A DNA stretch of 64,000 nucleotides from Enterobacter cloacae (lineage in GTDB: Bacteria > Pseudomonadota > Gammaproteobacteria > Enterobacterales > Enterobacteriaceae): assembly GCF_013375935.1 (NCBI RefSeq), contig NZ_CP056117.1, positions 3,720,001-3,784,000 of the forward strand. Direction: 5' to 3'. The translations under genes were made by a program, and so were the position numbers. How positions within the stretch are numbered: position 1 is the stretch's first letter; each line of letters opens with the position of its first letter. The notes beneath the pieces were generated by a model that did no database searches, was not told the origin of the DNA, and saw only the letters and a list, made by a program, of their open reading frames with translations. Below, in pieces: positions 30,515 through 46,582 of this stretch.

Positions 30515-30612
30515 AACCTGCCAAAGGAATAATACATGTAGGATCCCCGAAAGGATGCACGGCCGTATGTACTGTAGGGTCTGTCTGATGTCGGGCAGAC
30601 TCTATTTTTTTA
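30515..30612 (+). ncRNA. Candidate small RNA (about 98 nt) with a start-stop element
   Basis: A -10 element, a roughly 98-base transcribed region and a strong terminator lie between smrA and abgR, both on the other strand, so this is an orphan unit. Near its 5' end AAAGGA is followed 7 bases later by ATGTAG, an AUG directly followed by a stop (30536-30541). A second AAAGGA abuts ATG 30555, which opens a 26-codon frame that runs through the terminator and is therefore probably not translated. I do not recognise a known sRNA family. Evidence is structural only. Confidence 0.45.
30576..30612 (+). terminator. Rho-independent terminator of the orphan RNA candidate
   Basis: AGGGTCTGTC at 30576-30585 pairs with GGCAGACTCT at 30594-30603 (10 pairs, two G-U) and is followed by ATTTTTTT. 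On the minus strand no T-run follows, so it is directed to the plus strand and is not the abgR terminator. Confidence 0.75.
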
Positions 30613-30624
30613 TTGTCGATATTA

Positions 30625-31533
30625 TCAGCAAATAATATTTCTGGCTTCCCTTCTGAATAGCGTTATTAACGATTCGGCAAGCGGGGTCTGGCGCGAATCT
30701 CGTCGCTGAATTAAATAATATGCCGCTTTGGGAAGGGATTCGGCAACCGGCAGCATCACCAGACGGTGCGCCAGCAGCGGGTCACAGCCCAGCTCCTGCG
30801 GCAAAATGCTGATAAAGTCACTTTGCGCCACCAGGCTAATACAGGAAGAAAAGGTCTCACAGACTACGCCAATTCGCGGTATTTGCGCGCGGTGGGTAAA
30901 GGTATCCTGCAGCTGCTTATAATAACTTCCGCGAGGGGTTGGCATTGTCCAGCTATATTGCAGAAGTTCATTAATGGAGGTTGCTCCCGTCGCCGGATGC
31001 CCTTCCCGACAAAAAACGGCAAACGGTTTTTCAAACAGCTTTTCAAACGTAAATTCGTGATCGTACGGCCCCTGATAATAGGTGTTGATGGTAAAATCCA
31101 GTTCACCCTGGCGTAACTCATTTATCATCGATACCAGCTGGCCTTCCATAATTCGCACGTTGACCTGAGGATGCCGCGCGTGAAAGCGCGTAATCACTCT
31201 CGGCATCAGGCTGCGTGAAATGCTTGCCCCCATGCCTATGCTGATCTGCCCCGCAAGCTCGCCCTGACGCTGACGTATGTCATCCTGCGCGGCGCGCAGC
31301 TCTTCAAGAATCAAACTGGCGCGGTGGTAAAACCCTTCCCCGCACTCGGTCAGGGCGACGCCTTTGCTCCGGCGCACAAACAGCTGCGCCGCCATCCCCT
31401 CCTCCAGCTCTTTGATGGATTTGGTCAGCGCGGGCTGCGAGAGGTTAAGCGTCCTGCTGGCGCCGCGAATGCTGCCCTGGCGCGCCACTTCAACAAACGC
31501 CCTGATTTGATGAAATTTAATCTGAAATGACAT
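30625..31533 (-). CDS. abgR: LysR-family regulator AbgR
   Basis: A 302-residue LysR protein very similar to E. coli AbgR (shared GQISIGMGASISRSLMP and YYQGPYDHEFTFEKL). The helix-turn-helix is in residues 1-60. It is divergent from abgABT, its presumed target, with a palindrome between them. Confidence 0.92.
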   Translation of the reverse strand: MSFQIKFHQIRAFVEVARQGSIRGASRTLNLSQPALTKSIKELEEGMAAQLFVRRSKGVALTECGEGFYHRASLILEELRAAQDDIRQRQGELAGQISIGMGASISRSLMPRVITRFHARHPQVNVRIMEGQLVSMINELRQGELDFTINTYYQGPYDHEFTFEKLFEKPFAVFCREGHPATGATSINELLQYSWTMPTPRGSYYKQLQDTFTHRAQIPRIGVVCETFSSCISLVAQSDFISILPQELGCDPLLAHRLVMLPVAESLPKAAYYLIQRRDSRQTPLAESLITLFRREARNIIC

Positions 31534-31542
31534 ATCGCGACC

Positions 31543-31559
31543 GATAACCGTTGTTTATC
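31543..31559. promoter_or_regulatory. Candidate AbgR (LysR-type) binding site
   Basis: The dyad GATAA-N7-TTATC lies 10 bases upstream of the abgR start and contains a T-N11-A core typical of LysR sites. Confidence 0.45.
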
Positions 31560-31708
31560 AGAGTAAAGAAACTGTCATCTACTTTAATGGAAAGGGATGT
31601 GCGAGGGTAATTCCTGAACGGTTAAAACTGTGAAAAATCGGTTAGTGATAAGTAAAAACTATCACAGCGTGAAGCAGTTCACATATTTTAATGATGACAG
31701 GAACAGAT

Positions 31709-34464
<2,756 letters not shown>

Positions 34465-34508
34465 AAAAACACAACACAACAACACAACAACAGTCCCGAG
34501 GAACGCCC

Positions 34509-36035
34509 ATGAGTATGTCATCCATACCTTCGCATTCCCCATCCGGTAAGCTCTATGGCTGGGTTGAAAGGATCGGCAATAAAGTGCCGCACCCTTTCCT
34601 GCTTTTTATCTATCTGATTGTAATTTTGATGGTCGCGACTGCCGTGCTGTCGGCCTTTGATGTCAGCGTGCGCAGCCCGGCCGACGGCAGCATGGTGGCG
34701 GTAAAAAACCTGCTCAGCGTTGAAGGGCTGCACTGGTTTTTACCGAACGTAATTAAAAACTTCAGCGGATTTGCCCCCCTGGGCGCCATTCTGGCGCTGG
34801 TGCTGGGAGCGGGACTGGCCGAACGCGTGGGCCTGCTGCCCGCGCTGATGGTGAAGATGGCCTCTCACGTCAGCGCGCGCTACGCCAGCTACATGGTGCT
34901 GTTTATCGCCTTTTTCAGCCATATCTCGTCCGACGCCGCGCTGGTGATCATGCCGCCGATGGGGGCGCTGATTTTCCTCGCCGTTGGCCGCCACCCTGTT
35001 GCAGGGCTGCTGTCGGCGATAGCGGGCGTGGGCTGCGGGTTTACCGCTAACCTGCTGATCGTTACCACCGACGTGCTGCTTTCCGGCATCAGCACCGAGG
35101 CCGCCAAAACCATCGACGCCGCCGTGCACGTCAGCGTGATCGACAACTGGTACTTTATGGCCAGCTCGGTGATTGTCCTGACGATCGTCGGCGGGCTGAT
35201 TACCGATAAAATCATCGAGCCGCGCCTGGGTAAATGGGAAGGCCGTAGCGATGAAAAGCTGGAGACGCTGAGCAAAGAGCAGCAGTTTGGCCTGCGCGTC
35301 GCGGGGATCGTCTCGCTGGCGTTTATCGCGGCGGTGGCGCTGATGGTGGTACCGGAAAACGGCGTGCTTCGCGACCCGGTTAAGCACACCGTTCTGCCCT
35401 CGCCCTTCATTCAGGGCATTGTGCCGCTGATTATCCTCTTCTTCTTTGTCGTTTCGCTCGCGTACGGCATCGCCACCGGCAAAATACGCCGACAGGGGGA
35501 TCTGCCGCATCTGATGATCGAGCCGATGAAAGAGATGGCCGGGTTCATTGTGATGGTGTTTCCGCTGGCGCAGTTCGTGGCCATGTTTAACTGGAGCAAC
35601 ATGGGCAAGTTTATGGCCGTTAGCCTGACGGACGCGCTGGAGGCGGCGGGGTTAAGCGGCGTTCCGGCGTTTGTTGGCCTGGCGCTGCTGTCATCCCTGC
35701 TGTGCATGTTTATTGCCAGCGGTTCGGCCATCTGGTCAATTCTGGCCCCCATCTTTGTACCGATGTTTATGATGCTGGGCTTCCATCCGGCGTTCGCCCA
35801 GATCCTGTTCCGCGTTGCCGACTCGTCGGTGATCCCGCTGGCGCCCGTCTCCCCCTTCGTGCCGCTGTTTTTGGGCTTCCTGCAACGCTACAGGCCGGAG
35901 GCCAGACTGGGTACCTACTATTCGCTGGTCTTGCCCTATCCGCTTATCTTTTTAGGGGTATGGCTGGTGATGCTGGTGGCGTGGTATCTTGTCGGCCTGC
36001 CGATTGGGCCGGGTATTTACCCGAGGCTGAACTGA
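34509..36035 (+). CDS. abgT: p-Aminobenzoyl-glutamate transporter AbgT
   Basis: A 508-residue transporter with about eleven membrane segments plus re-entrant loops, the length and sequence of E. coli AbgT ([14 protein letters not shown] near the start). It imports p-aminobenzoyl-glutamate, a folate breakdown product, using the proton or sodium gradient. I chose ATG 34509 (MSMSSIP) with GAGGAA 8 bases upstream; an upstream in-frame start would overlap abgB. It ends the abgABT operon. Confidence 0.94.
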   Translation: MSMSSIPSHSPSGKLYGWVERIGNKVPHPFLLFIYLIVILMVATAVLSAFDVSVRSPADGSMVAVKNLLSVEGLHWFLPNVIKNFSGFAPLGAILALVLGAGLAERVGLLPALMVKMASHVSARYASYMVLFIAFFSHISSDAALVIMPPMGALIFLAVGRHPVAGLLSAIAGVGCGFTANLLIVTTDVLLSGISTEAAKTIDAAVHVSVIDNWYFMASSVIVLTIVGGLITDKIIEPRLGKWEGRSDEKLETLSKEQQFGLRVAGIVSLAFIAAVALMVVPENGVLRDPVKHTVLPSPFIQGIVPLIILFFFVVSLAYGIATGKIRRQGDLPHLMIEPMKEMAGFIVMVFPLAQFVAMFNWSNMGKFMAVSLTDALEAAGLSGVPAFVGLALLSSLLCMFIASGSAIWSILAPIFVPMFMMLGFHPAFAQILFRVADSSVIPLAPVSPFVPLFLGFLQRYRPEARLGTYYSLVLPYPLIFLGVWLVMLVAWYLVGLPIGPGIYPRLN

Positions 36036-36045
36036 AGGAATATTG

Positions 36046-36561
36046 ATGCTGAGATTACTCGAAGACAAGATTGCGACGCCGCTGGGTCCGCTGTGGGTTA
36101 TCGCGGATGAAGCGTTCAATCTGCGCGCCGTTGAATGGGAAGAACACAGCGACCGGATGGTTGAGCTGCTCAACATCCATTATCGCGCCCAGGGTTACGA
36201 GCGCATCGCCGCCAGCAATCCGGGCGGGCTAAGCGATAAGCTGACGGCCTACTTCGAAGGCGATCTCGGCATCATTACTACCCTGCCAACCGCTACGGCG
36301 GGAACCCCTTTTCAGCGCGAGGTGTGGCAGGCGCTGCGTAATATCCCCTGTGGCCAGGTGATGCACTATGGTCAGCTGGCAGAGCAGCTTGGCCGTGCCG
36401 GCGCGGCGCGCGCGGTGGGCGCGGCAAATGGCTCTAACCCGGTCAGCATTGTCGTGCCTTGCCACCGCGTCATTGGACGCAACGGCACCATGACCGGCTA
36501 TGCCGGGGGCGTGCAGCGCAAGGAGTGGCTGCTGCGTCATGAAGGGTATCTGCTGCTGTAG
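36046..36561 (+). CDS. ogt: O6-alkylguanine-DNA alkyltransferase Ogt
   Basis: A 171-residue suicide DNA-repair methyltransferase. The acceptor Cys139 lies in the VPCHRVIG motif. It is the same length as E. coli Ogt and moves alkyl groups from O6-guanine to itself. AAGGA precedes the ATG, 10 bases after the abgT stop, so read-through from abgT is possible. The abgT-ogt-fnr order also occurs in E. coli. Confidence 0.95.
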   Translation: MLRLLEDKIATPLGPLWVIADEAFNLRAVEWEEHSDRMVELLNIHYRAQGYERIAASNPGGLSDKLTAYFEGDLGIITTLPTATAGTPFQREVWQALRNIPCGQVMHYGQLAEQLGRAGAARAVGAANGSNPVSIVVPCHRVIGRNGTMTGYAGGVQRKEWLLRHEGYLLL

Positions 36562-36633
36562 ATCCCAGGCTTTTAGTGCTTAATTTTCTTCCGGTTAGGC
36601 CAGTAATCCTTAATCATTCTGTGGAATTTCAAT

Positions 36634-36657
36634 GAGATGGCAACACGTTGCCGTCTC
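36634..36657. repeat. 11-bp inverted repeat upstream of fnr
   Basis: GAGATGGCAAC and GTTGCCGTCTC pair over 11 positions with one G-U and a minimal loop. It lies between ogt and the fnr promoter. No T-run follows, so it may be a Rho-dependent or processing signal for ogt mRNA. Confidence 0.5.
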
Positions 36658-36683
36658 TTGTCGCTATTGGGGGTTTGCCAGGC

Positions 36684-36712
36684 TTACGTACTTACCAAAA
36701 AGATGTTAAAAT
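36684..36712 (+). promoter_or_regulatory. Candidate fnr promoter
   Basis: TTACGT at 36684-36689 and TAAAAT at 36707-36712 are separated by 17 bases. The -10 overlaps the FNR site that starts at 36712. Confidence 0.5.
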
Positions 36713-36725
36713 TGACCAATATCAA
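36712..36725 (+). promoter_or_regulatory. FNR-binding site in the fnr promoter
   Basis: TTGACCAATATCAA matches the FNR consensus TTGAT-N4-ATCAA at all but one position. It overlaps the transcription start region, which fits FNR repressing its own gene, as known in E. coli. Confidence 0.8.
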
Positions 36726-36744
36726 TTAAGGCTTGAGCAAACCT

Positions 36745-37497
36745 ATGATCCCGGAAAAGCGAATTATACGACGCATTCAGTCTGGCGGTTGTGCTATCCA
36801 TTGCCAGGATTGCAGCATCAGCCAGCTCTGTATCCCGTTTACCCTGAATGAGCACGAACTCGATCAGCTTGACAACATTATCGAGCGCAAAAAGCCTATT
36901 CAGAAAGGGCAGACGCTGTTTAAGGCGGGAGACGAACTGAAATCGCTCTATGCTATCCGTTCTGGCACCATCAAAAGCTACACCATCACCGAACAGGGCG
37001 ACGAGCAGATCACCGACTTCCACCTAGCGGGCGACCTGGTAGGCTTTGACGCCATCGGCACAGGCCATCACCCGAGCTTTGCTCAGGCGCTGGAAACCTC
37101 TATGGTCTGCGAAATCCCGTTTGAGACGCTGGACGATCTCTCCGGTAAGATGCCGAACCTGCGTCAGCAGATGATGCGTCTGATGAGCGGTGAGATCAAG
37201 GGCGATCAGGATATGATCCTGCTGCTTTCCAAGAAGAATGCAGAAGAGCGTCTGGCCGCCTTTATCTATAACCTCTCCCGCCGTTTCGCGGAACGTGGCT
37301 TCTCGCCGCGCGAATTCCGTCTGACCATGACGCGTGGCGATATCGGTAACTATCTGGGCCTGACCGTGGAAACTATCAGCCGTCTGCTGGGTCGTTTCCA
37401 GAAGAGCGGCATGCTGGCGGTGAAAGGCAAGTACATCACCATCGAAAACGGCGAAGCGCTGGCGGTTCTGGCCGGTCACTCCCGCAACGTGGCATAA
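36745..37497 (+). CDS. fnr: Anaerobic global regulator FNR
   Basis: A 250-residue CRP/FNR-family regulator nearly identical to E. coli FNR. The four cluster ligands Cys20, Cys23, Cys29 and Cys122 are present, and the recognition helix keeps ETISRLLGR. The [4Fe-4S] form dimerises without oxygen and controls anaerobic genes. I chose ATG 36745 ([10 protein letters not shown]); an upstream TTG is open but not needed. Residue 91 is Asp where E. coli has Gly, in a loop where I would not expect loss of function. Confidence 0.97.
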   Translation: MIPEKRIIRRIQSGGCAIHCQDCSISQLCIPFTLNEHELDQLDNIIERKKPIQKGQTLFKAGDELKSLYAIRSGTIKSYTITEQGDEQITDFHLAGDLVGFDAIGTGHHPSFAQALETSMVCEIPFETLDDLSGKMPNLRQQMMRLMSGEIKGDQDMILLLSKKNAEERLAAFIYNLSRRFAERGFSPREFRLTMTRGDIGNYLGLTVETISRLLGRFQKSGMLAVKGKYITIENGEALAVLAGHSRNVA

Positions 37498-37634
37498 CCC
37501 TCCCGGATAACGAATGCCAGGTCGATAAATTTTCGTAATTATTGATCTGGCAAAAACTTCCCCCCTGTTTCATTCAAGATATATAGGTTACTCTTTTACT
37601 TACAGACTGTGGTGACAGTAGTAAGGAGACCTGT

Positions 37635-38585
37635 ATGGCAAAGTATCAAAACATGCTGGTGGCTATCGATCCTAATCAGGACGATCAGCCGGCATTACGA
37701 CGTGCTGTGTATTTACATCAACGGATTGGTGGCAAAATTAAAGCGTTTTTGCCGATTTATGACTTCTCATACGAGATGACCACCCTTCTGTCTCCTGACG
37801 AGCGTACCGCTATGCGTCAGGGAGTGATCGGCCAGCGTACCGCGTGGATCCGCGAGCAGGCGAAATATTACCTGGAAGCGGGCGTACCTATCGATATCAA
37901 AGTGGTCTGGCACAACAGGCCTTTCGAAGCCATTATCCAGGAAGTGGTGGCCGGCGGGCATGACCTGCTGCTGAAAATGGCGCACCAGCACGACAAGCTG
38001 GAATCCGTTATCTTCACCCCAACCGACTGGCACCTGCTGCGCAAATGCCCTTGCCCGGTATGGATGGTGAAAGATCAGCCGTGGCCCGAGGGCGGCAAAG
38101 CCGTCGTGGCGGTAAATCTGGCCAGCGAAGAGGATTATCACAATTCGCTGAACGAGAAGCTGGTGAAGGAGACCCTTCAGCTTGCCGACCAGGTAAACCA
38201 CACCGAAGTACATCTGGTGGGGGCGTATCCGGTTACGCCAATCAATATCGCCATCGAACTGCCTGAATTTGATCCGAGCGTGTATAACGACGCGATTCGC
38301 GGCCAGCATCTGCTGGCTATGAAGGCGCTGCGCCAGAAATTCAGCATTGACGAGAACATGACCCACGTAGAAAAAGGGTTACCGGAAGAGGTTATTCCGG
38401 ACCTGGCGGAACATTTGCAGGCCGGGATTGTGGTGCTGGGCACCATCGGTCGTACCGGTATTTCTGCCGCGTTCCTGGGGAATACCGCCGAGCAGGTCAT
38501 CGACCATCTGCGCTGCGACCTGTTGGTCATTAAACCGGACCAGTACCAGACGCCGGTTGAACTGGACGATGAGGAAGACGACTAA
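37635..38585 (+). CDS. uspE: Universal stress protein UspE
   Basis: A 316-residue tandem universal stress protein, matching E. coli UspE in length. Each half is a Usp domain; the second carries [20 protein letters not shown]. UspE is involved in stress resistance, motility and aggregation in E. coli. AAGGAG precedes the ATG. It follows fnr as in E. coli. Confidence 0.95.
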   Translation: MAKYQNMLVAIDPNQDDQPALRRAVYLHQRIGGKIKAFLPIYDFSYEMTTLLSPDERTAMRQGVIGQRTAWIREQAKYYLEAGVPIDIKVVWHNRPFEAIIQEVVAGGHDLLLKMAHQHDKLESVIFTPTDWHLLRKCPCPVWMVKDQPWPEGGKAVVAVNLASEEDYHNSLNEKLVKETLQLADQVNHTEVHLVGAYPVTPINIAIELPEFDPSVYNDAIRGQHLLAMKALRQKFSIDENMTHVEKGLPEEVIPDLAEHLQAGIVVLGTIGRTGISAAFLGNTAEQVIDHLRCDLLVIKPDQYQTPVELDDEEDD

Positions 38586-38597
38586 TCCAGAAATAGA

Positions 38598-38625
38598 AAG
38601 CCCGCCGGTAAGGCGGGCTTTTTTT
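38598..38625. terminator. Bidirectional terminator between uspE and the MscS-family gene
   Basis: AAGCCCGCC and GGCGGGCTT flank a 5-base loop with T on the plus side and TCTATTT on the minus side. The plus-strand T-run overlaps the stop codon of the convergent channel gene. Confidence 0.85.
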
Positions 38626-39736
38626 ATTGCGCTTCGCTCACGCGTTGCAATGGCGCCTCGTCGCCAGCATTCATCCACGGCGCGTGCAGAACCATGCTCG
38701 GCAGCGCCAGCCTGATCTCCTGCTGGTTTAGCCCTTCCAGAATACGGATATTGATCTCCTGCTGAATATCCATGTACTTGTTGTAATCCGCCGTATTGAC
38801 GATATGGACAACCTCGAAGGTCAGGCGATCGCGATCGAAGCCCAGGAAATGGGCGCGGTCAAACTTCGTTTCACCGACGTCCGTGATGATCTGCTTCACC
38901 ATTTCGCCCACGGAGCGCAGCTTGTCCGGCGCCGTGTCGCTGGCCACGCCAAAGGTAAAGACGATCCGCCGCGTCTGCATTCGCTTATAGTTATGCAGCG
39001 TCTGTTGCAGCAGAATGGCGTTCCCGCAGACAATCTGCTCCCCGCTCAGGCTGCGGATGCGGGTGGTTTTCAGGCCAATATGCTCTACCGTCCCCGCCAC
39101 GTCGTTGAACACCACAAAATCGCCAATCTCGAACGGCTTGTCAAAGCCGATGGAAAGGGATGCAAAAACATCGCTCAGGATCGTTTGCACCGCGAGGGCG
39201 ATAGCGATTCCCCCTACCCCAAGGCTGGCAACCAGAGCAGTGATGTTGACGCCCGCGTTAGCAAGAATAGACAGCAGCATCACTGACCAGACGATGGCAC
39301 GGAGGATAAGCCCCGTGATCACCAGCGTAACCGGGTTTTTATGGCTTCCCGGCGCCAGCATGACGTGACGAAGCCACGACACAACCCCCTGATCCATCCA
39401 CAGCGCCACCTGGATCGCGAAGACCAGGAACCAGGCGTGGCTCACGGTGCCAAAAAGACGATCGGGTAAGTCAACGAAACGCAGGCTGAAGAGCAGCGCC
39501 ACCACAAAAAGCAGGAAGCGGCTGGTGCGGTTAAGCATATCCGTCAGGATAAAGCGCATCCGGTTAGTGGTTGGGTGCTTGTCGCCCCAGGTGGTGATGC
39601 CTTTCTTAACGAACGCGATCAGGCGCGTCAGCAGCCAGTACACCAGCAGCGTCACAAAGACAACCGTGGCGACACCAATCCAGAACGCTGGCGTCATCAT
39701 CAGCTCTATGATGTCGAAGCGGGACAAAAATTGCAT
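38624..39736 (-). CDS. MscS-family mechanosensitive ion channel
   Basis: A 370-residue small-conductance mechanosensitive channel. It has about five membrane segments, the last being the pore helix with GVGGIAIALAVQTILSDVF, followed by the beta domain (GFDKPFEIGDFV) and a cytosolic vestibule. It is not the E. coli YnaI sequence, though it occupies a similar place near uspE. I chose ATG 39736 with GAGGAGGTG upstream; the frame is open further, but that part is an unlikely extension. Role: pressure-release valve during osmotic downshock. Confidence 0.87.
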   Translation of the reverse strand: MQFLSRFDIIELMMTPAFWIGVATVVFVTLLVYWLLTRLIAFVKKGITTWGDKHPTTNRMRFILTDMLNRTSRFLLFVVALLFSLRFVDLPDRLFGTVSHAWFLVFAIQVALWMDQGVVSWLRHVMLAPGSHKNPVTLVITGLILRAIVWSVMLLSILANAGVNITALVASLGVGGIAIALAVQTILSDVFASLSIGFDKPFEIGDFVVFNDVAGTVEHIGLKTTRIRSLSGEQIVCGNAILLQQTLHNYKRMQTRRIVFTFGVASDTAPDKLRSVGEMVKQIITDVGETKFDRAHFLGFDRDRLTFEVVHIVNTADYNKYMDIQQEINIRILEGLNQQEIRLALPSMVLHAPWMNAGDEAPLQRVSEAQ

Positions 39737-39801
39737 TACACCTCCTCGTATTACACAAAGGGTAAAGTATAGACAGAGGAGAAACGCTGACCGCAGAAAT
39801 A

Positions 39802-39827
39802 AGAAAACCGCCCCGAAGAGCGGTTTG
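39802..39827 (-). terminator. Terminator of pntAB
   Basis: On the minus strand AACCGC-TCTTCGGG-GCGGTT is followed by TTCTTATTT, 17 bases after the pntB stop. Confidence 0.75.
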
Positions 39828-39843
39828 TCAGGATGACGCTGAA

Positions 39844-41235
<1,392 letters not shown>

Positions 41236-41242
41236 CTACCCC

Positions 41243-43307
<2,065 letters not shown>

Positions 43308-44252
43308 ATGAAGCTTAAGAACACACTCCTGGCGTCCGCACTTCTTTCCGCGACCGCCCTGTCCGCGAATGCCGCGACGGAGTTAACGCCGGAGCAAGCG
43401 GCAGCGTTAAAACCTTTTGACCAGACGGTCATTGTGGGCCGCTTTAACTCCATCGGCGACGGCGTTGCCGCCGCTTCTAAAGCCGCCGAAAAAAAAGGCG
43501 CGGCTGCGTTTTACGTGCTCGATCAATCCGATCAGGGCAACAGCGGCAACCAGCGCGTGACCGTTGCGCTGTACAAAGATAACGCCCCTAAAGCAGATGA
43601 GCAGAAAAACCGCGTGATTAACGGCATCGTTGAGCTGCCGAAAGATCAGGCCGTTCAGCTGGAACCGTACGACACCGTCACCGTTCAGGGCTTCTACCGC
43701 AGCCAGCCAGAAGTTAACGATGTCATCACTAAAGCCGCGCGTGAAAAAGGCGCTTACGCTTTCTATATCGTGCGCCAGGTTGATGCCAACCAGGGCGGCA
43801 ACCAGCGCATTACCGCGTTCATCTATAAGCAGGATGCGAAAAAGCGCGTAGTACAAAGCCCGGATGCCATTCCTGCGAATTCTGAAGCCGGACGCGCGGC
43901 GTTAGCGAAGGGCGGTGAAGAAGCGAAGAAAGTTGAAATTCCGGGCGTAGCAACCTCTGCTGCACCAAGCGCTGAGGTGGGTCGTTTCTTTGAGACACAA
44001 TCCACGAAGGGTGGCCGTTACACCGTCACGTTACCGGACGGCACTAAAATTGAAGAGCTGAACAAAGCCACTGCCGCGCAGATGGTTCCGTTCGACAGCA
44101 TCAAGTTTACCGGCAACTACGGCAACATGACCGAGATCTCCTATCAGGTGGCGAAGCGCGCTGCGAAGAAAGGCGCGAAGTACTATCACATTACCCGCCA
44201 GTGGCAGGAACGTGGTAACAACATGACCATCAGCGCCGATCTGTATAAGTAA
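43308..44252 (+). CDS. ydgH: Periplasmic triple-DUF1471 protein YdgH
   Basis: A 314-residue exported protein with a signal peptide (residues 1-22, ending SANA). It contains three BhsA/McbA/YhcN-like (DUF1471) domains, seen as repeats of the VGRFNSIGDG / VQGFYRSQPE / FTGNYGNMTE starts and GGNQRITAFIYK-type ends. It matches E. coli YdgH in length. Family members act in stress and biofilm behaviour; this one's role is not settled. AAGGA lies 9 bases upstream of ATG 43308. Confidence 0.93.
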   Translation: MKLKNTLLASALLSATALSANAATELTPEQAAALKPFDQTVIVGRFNSIGDGVAAASKAAEKKGAAAFYVLDQSDQGNSGNQRVTVALYKDNAPKADEQKNRVINGIVELPKDQAVQLEPYDTVTVQGFYRSQPEVNDVITKAAREKGAYAFYIVRQVDANQGGNQRITAFIYKQDAKKRVVQSPDAIPANSEAGRAALAKGGEEAKKVEIPGVATSAAPSAEVGRFFETQSTKGGRYTVTLPDGTKIEELNKATAAQMVPFDSIKFTGNYGNMTEISYQVAKRAAKKGAKYYHITRQWQERGNNMTISADLYK

Positions 44253-44266
44253 CAAAACGGTTTCAC

Positions 44267-44292
44267 AAAGGCGGCACCGTGCCGCCTTTTTT
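44267..44292 (+). terminator. Terminator of ydgH
   Basis: AAAGGCGGC and GCCGCCTTT flank a 5-base loop and lead into TTT, 15 bases after the stop. Confidence 0.85.
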
Positions 44293-44437
44293 GTTACTTT
44301 TTTTCTGATTTCTGCCACACGTCATTGCATGCGTCCGTGACACTCCGTAAAATCCCGCGCCTTAGTGTGATCCACCATTTTTATGCGCCTTAGCGAAATA
44401 ATTATTCTGGGTTTGGACGTTTCATAACAGGAAGCCA

Positions 44438-45820
44438 ATGGAAAAGAAACTTGGCCTGAGTGCTTTAACTGCACTCGTATTGAGCTCAATGCTGGGCGCG
44501 GGCGTATTCAGTTTGCCGCAGAATATGGCGGCCGTAGCCAGCCCTGCCGCGCTGCTGATCGGCTGGGGCATAACCGGTGCCGGAATTTTGCTGCTGGCGT
44601 TCGCCATGCTGCTGCTGACCCGCATCCGACCGGATCTGGACGGCGGCATATTCACCTACGCGCGCGAAGGCTTCGGCGAGCTGATTGGCTTCTGCTCCGC
44701 CTGGGGTTACTGGCTGTGCGCGGTGATCGCCAACGTCTCCTATCTGGTTATCGTCTTCTCGGCGCTCAGTTTCTTTACCGATACGCCCGAGCTGCGCCTG
44801 TTTGGCGACGGCAATACGTGGCAGTCCATCGTCGGCGCCTCGGTACTGCTGTGGATCGTTCACTGGCTGATTTTACGCGGCGTCCAGACCGCTGCCAGCA
44901 TCAACCTGGTGGCGACGCTGGCCAAGCTGGTGCCGCTTGGCCTGTTCGTCGTGCTGGCCTTTCTCGCCTTCCGCCTGGACGTGTTTAACCTCGACTTCAG
45001 CGGGATTGCGCTGGGGGTTCCCGTCTGGGAGCAGGTAAAAAATACCATGCTGATCACCCTGTGGGTGTTCATCGGCGTAGAAGGTGCCGTCGTGGTCTCC
45101 GCACGAGCGCGTAACAAGCGCGACGTGGGACGCGCCACGCTGCTGGCCGTGCTGGCGGCGCTGGGCGTTTATCTGCTGGTGACGCTGCTGTCGCTCGGCG
45201 TGGTGGCGCGCCCTGAGCTGGCTGAAATGCGCAACCCGTCGATGGCCGGGCTGATGGTGAAAATGATGGGCCCGTGGGGCGACGTAATTATCGCGGCGGG
45301 CCTGATTGTCTCCGTCTGCGGAGCGTACCTGAGCTGGACCATTATGGCCGCGGAAGTCCCGTTCCTGGCCGCCACCCACAAGGCGTTCCCGCGCCTCTTT
45401 GCGCGTCAGAACAAAAACAGCGCGCCTTCCGCCTCGCTGTGGCTCACCAACATCAGCGTACAGGTCTGTCTGGTGCTGATCTGGCTCACAGGTTCAGACT
45501 ATAACACGCTGCTGACCATCGCCTCCGAGATGATTCTGGTACCCTATTTCTTAGTGGGCGCATATCTGTTAAAAATTGCGACCCGTCCGGCACACTATGC
45601 GGTGGGCGTCGGCGCCTGTATTTACGGGCTATGGTTGTTGTATGCTTCCGGGCCGATGCATCTGCTGCTGTCCGTCGTGCTGTACGCGCCAGGCCTGCTG
45701 GTGTTCATCTATGCTCGCCGCACGCATCAGCTGGAGAATGCCCTTCAGCGTCGCGAAATGGTGTTGATAGGTATGCTGTTAGTCGCTGCCGTACCGGCAA
45801 CGTGGATGTTAATGGGATAG
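44438..45820 (+). CDS. ydgI: APC-family basic amino-acid antiporter YdgI
   Basis: A 460-residue transporter with 12 membrane helices and the APC substrate-backbone motif SSMLGAGVFSLP in TM1. It matches E. coli YdgI, an ArcD-like arginine/ornithine antiporter candidate. The substrate is inferred from the family. It lies between ydgH and folM as in E. coli. Confidence 0.88.
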   Translation: MEKKLGLSALTALVLSSMLGAGVFSLPQNMAAVASPAALLIGWGITGAGILLLAFAMLLLTRIRPDLDGGIFTYAREGFGELIGFCSAWGYWLCAVIANVSYLVIVFSALSFFTDTPELRLFGDGNTWQSIVGASVLLWIVHWLILRGVQTAASINLVATLAKLVPLGLFVVLAFLAFRLDVFNLDFSGIALGVPVWEQVKNTMLITLWVFIGVEGAVVVSARARNKRDVGRATLLAVLAALGVYLLVTLLSLGVVARPELAEMRNPSMAGLMVKMMGPWGDVIIAAGLIVSVCGAYLSWTIMAAEVPFLAATHKAFPRLFARQNKNSAPSASLWLTNISVQVCLVLIWLTGSDYNTLLTIASEMILVPYFLVGAYLLKIATRPAHYAVGVGACIYGLWLLYASGPMHLLLSVVLYAPGLLVFIYARRTHQLENALQRREMVLIGMLLVAAVPATWMLMG

Positions 45821-45859
45821 CGCCGCCTGTCCCATTGTTGAACTGAAAAGGAGAATACG

Positions 45860-46582
45860 ATGGGACATACGCAGCAACGCCCAATACTGATCACTGGCGC
45901 AGGCCGCCGCATCGGCCTCGCCCTCGCCCATCACTTCCTCAATCTTCGCCATCCGGTCATTGTCAGTTACCGCACGGAATATCCCTCCATTGAAGGGCTT
46001 AGAAACGCCGGAGCCGTATGCATTCAGGCGGATTTTTCGACGGATGAGGGCATCCTCGACTTTGCGGAAGCAGTGAAATCGACCACCAGCGGGCTGAGGG
46101 CGGTTATTCACAACGCCAGCACGTGGCTTCCTGAAAAAGCAGGCCACTCGCTCAGCGAAACGCTCGCCTGCATGATGCAGATCCACGTTAATGCCCCCTA
46201 CTTGCTCAACCATGCCTTGCAGGATCTGCTGCGCGGGCACGGCCATGCCGCTGGCGACATCATCCACTTCACCGATTACGTGGTGGAGCGAGGAAGCGAC
46301 AAGCACATCGCCTACGCGGCCAGCAAAGCTGCCCTGGATAACATGACGCGATCGTTTGCACGCAGGCTGGCGCCCGAGGTTAAGGTCAACGCAATTGCGC
46401 CGGCAATGATTTTGTTCAACGAGGGCGACGACGCGGAGTATCGTCAGCAGGCGCTCAACAAGTCGTTAATGAAAATTGCGCCCGGCGAGAAAGAGATTAT
46501 CGACCTGATCGACTATCTGCTGACCAGCTGTTACGTCACCGGCCGAACCTTTGCCGTGGACGGAGGCCGTCCGCTGCGCTAG
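45860..46582 (+). CDS. folM: Dihydromonapterin reductase FolM
   Basis: A 240-residue short-chain dehydrogenase with the NADPH motif TGAGRRIGLALA and catalytic Tyr and Lys in YAASK. It matches E. coli FolM (YdgB), which makes tetrahydromonapterin and has dihydrofolate reductase activity. AAGGAG precedes the ATG. Its stop overlaps the stop of the convergent ydgC by 4 bases. Confidence 0.93.
   Translation: MGHTQQRPILITGAGRRIGLALAHHFLNLRHPVIVSYRTEYPSIEGLRNAGAVCIQADFSTDEGILDFAEAVKSTTSGLRAVIHNASTWLPEKAGHSLSETLACMMQIHVNAPYLLNHALQDLLRGHGHAAGDIIHFTDYVVERGSDKHIAYAASKAALDNMTRSFARRLAPEVKVNAIAPAMILFNEGDDAEYRQQALNKSLMKIAPGEKEIIDLIDYLLTSCYVTGRTFAVDGGRPLR

Larger units (their letters stand above)
30277..30624. 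other. smrA-abgR intergenic region (348 bp)
   Basis: The left half is AT-rich (smrA promoter region, minus strand). The right part carries an apparent stand-alone plus-strand transcription unit at about 30503-30612 described separately. No convincing protein gene. Confidence 0.5.

Noticed and set aside
30555-30635. A 26-codon ORF inside the orphan RNA
   Set aside because: The frame runs through the Rho-independent terminator, and the Shine-Dalgarno touches the ATG, so translation is unlikely.
36980-37030. Asp instead of Gly at FNR residue 91 as an oxygen-tolerance change
   Set aside because: All four cluster cysteines and the dimer helix are intact; the change lies in a surface loop and is probably normal variation.
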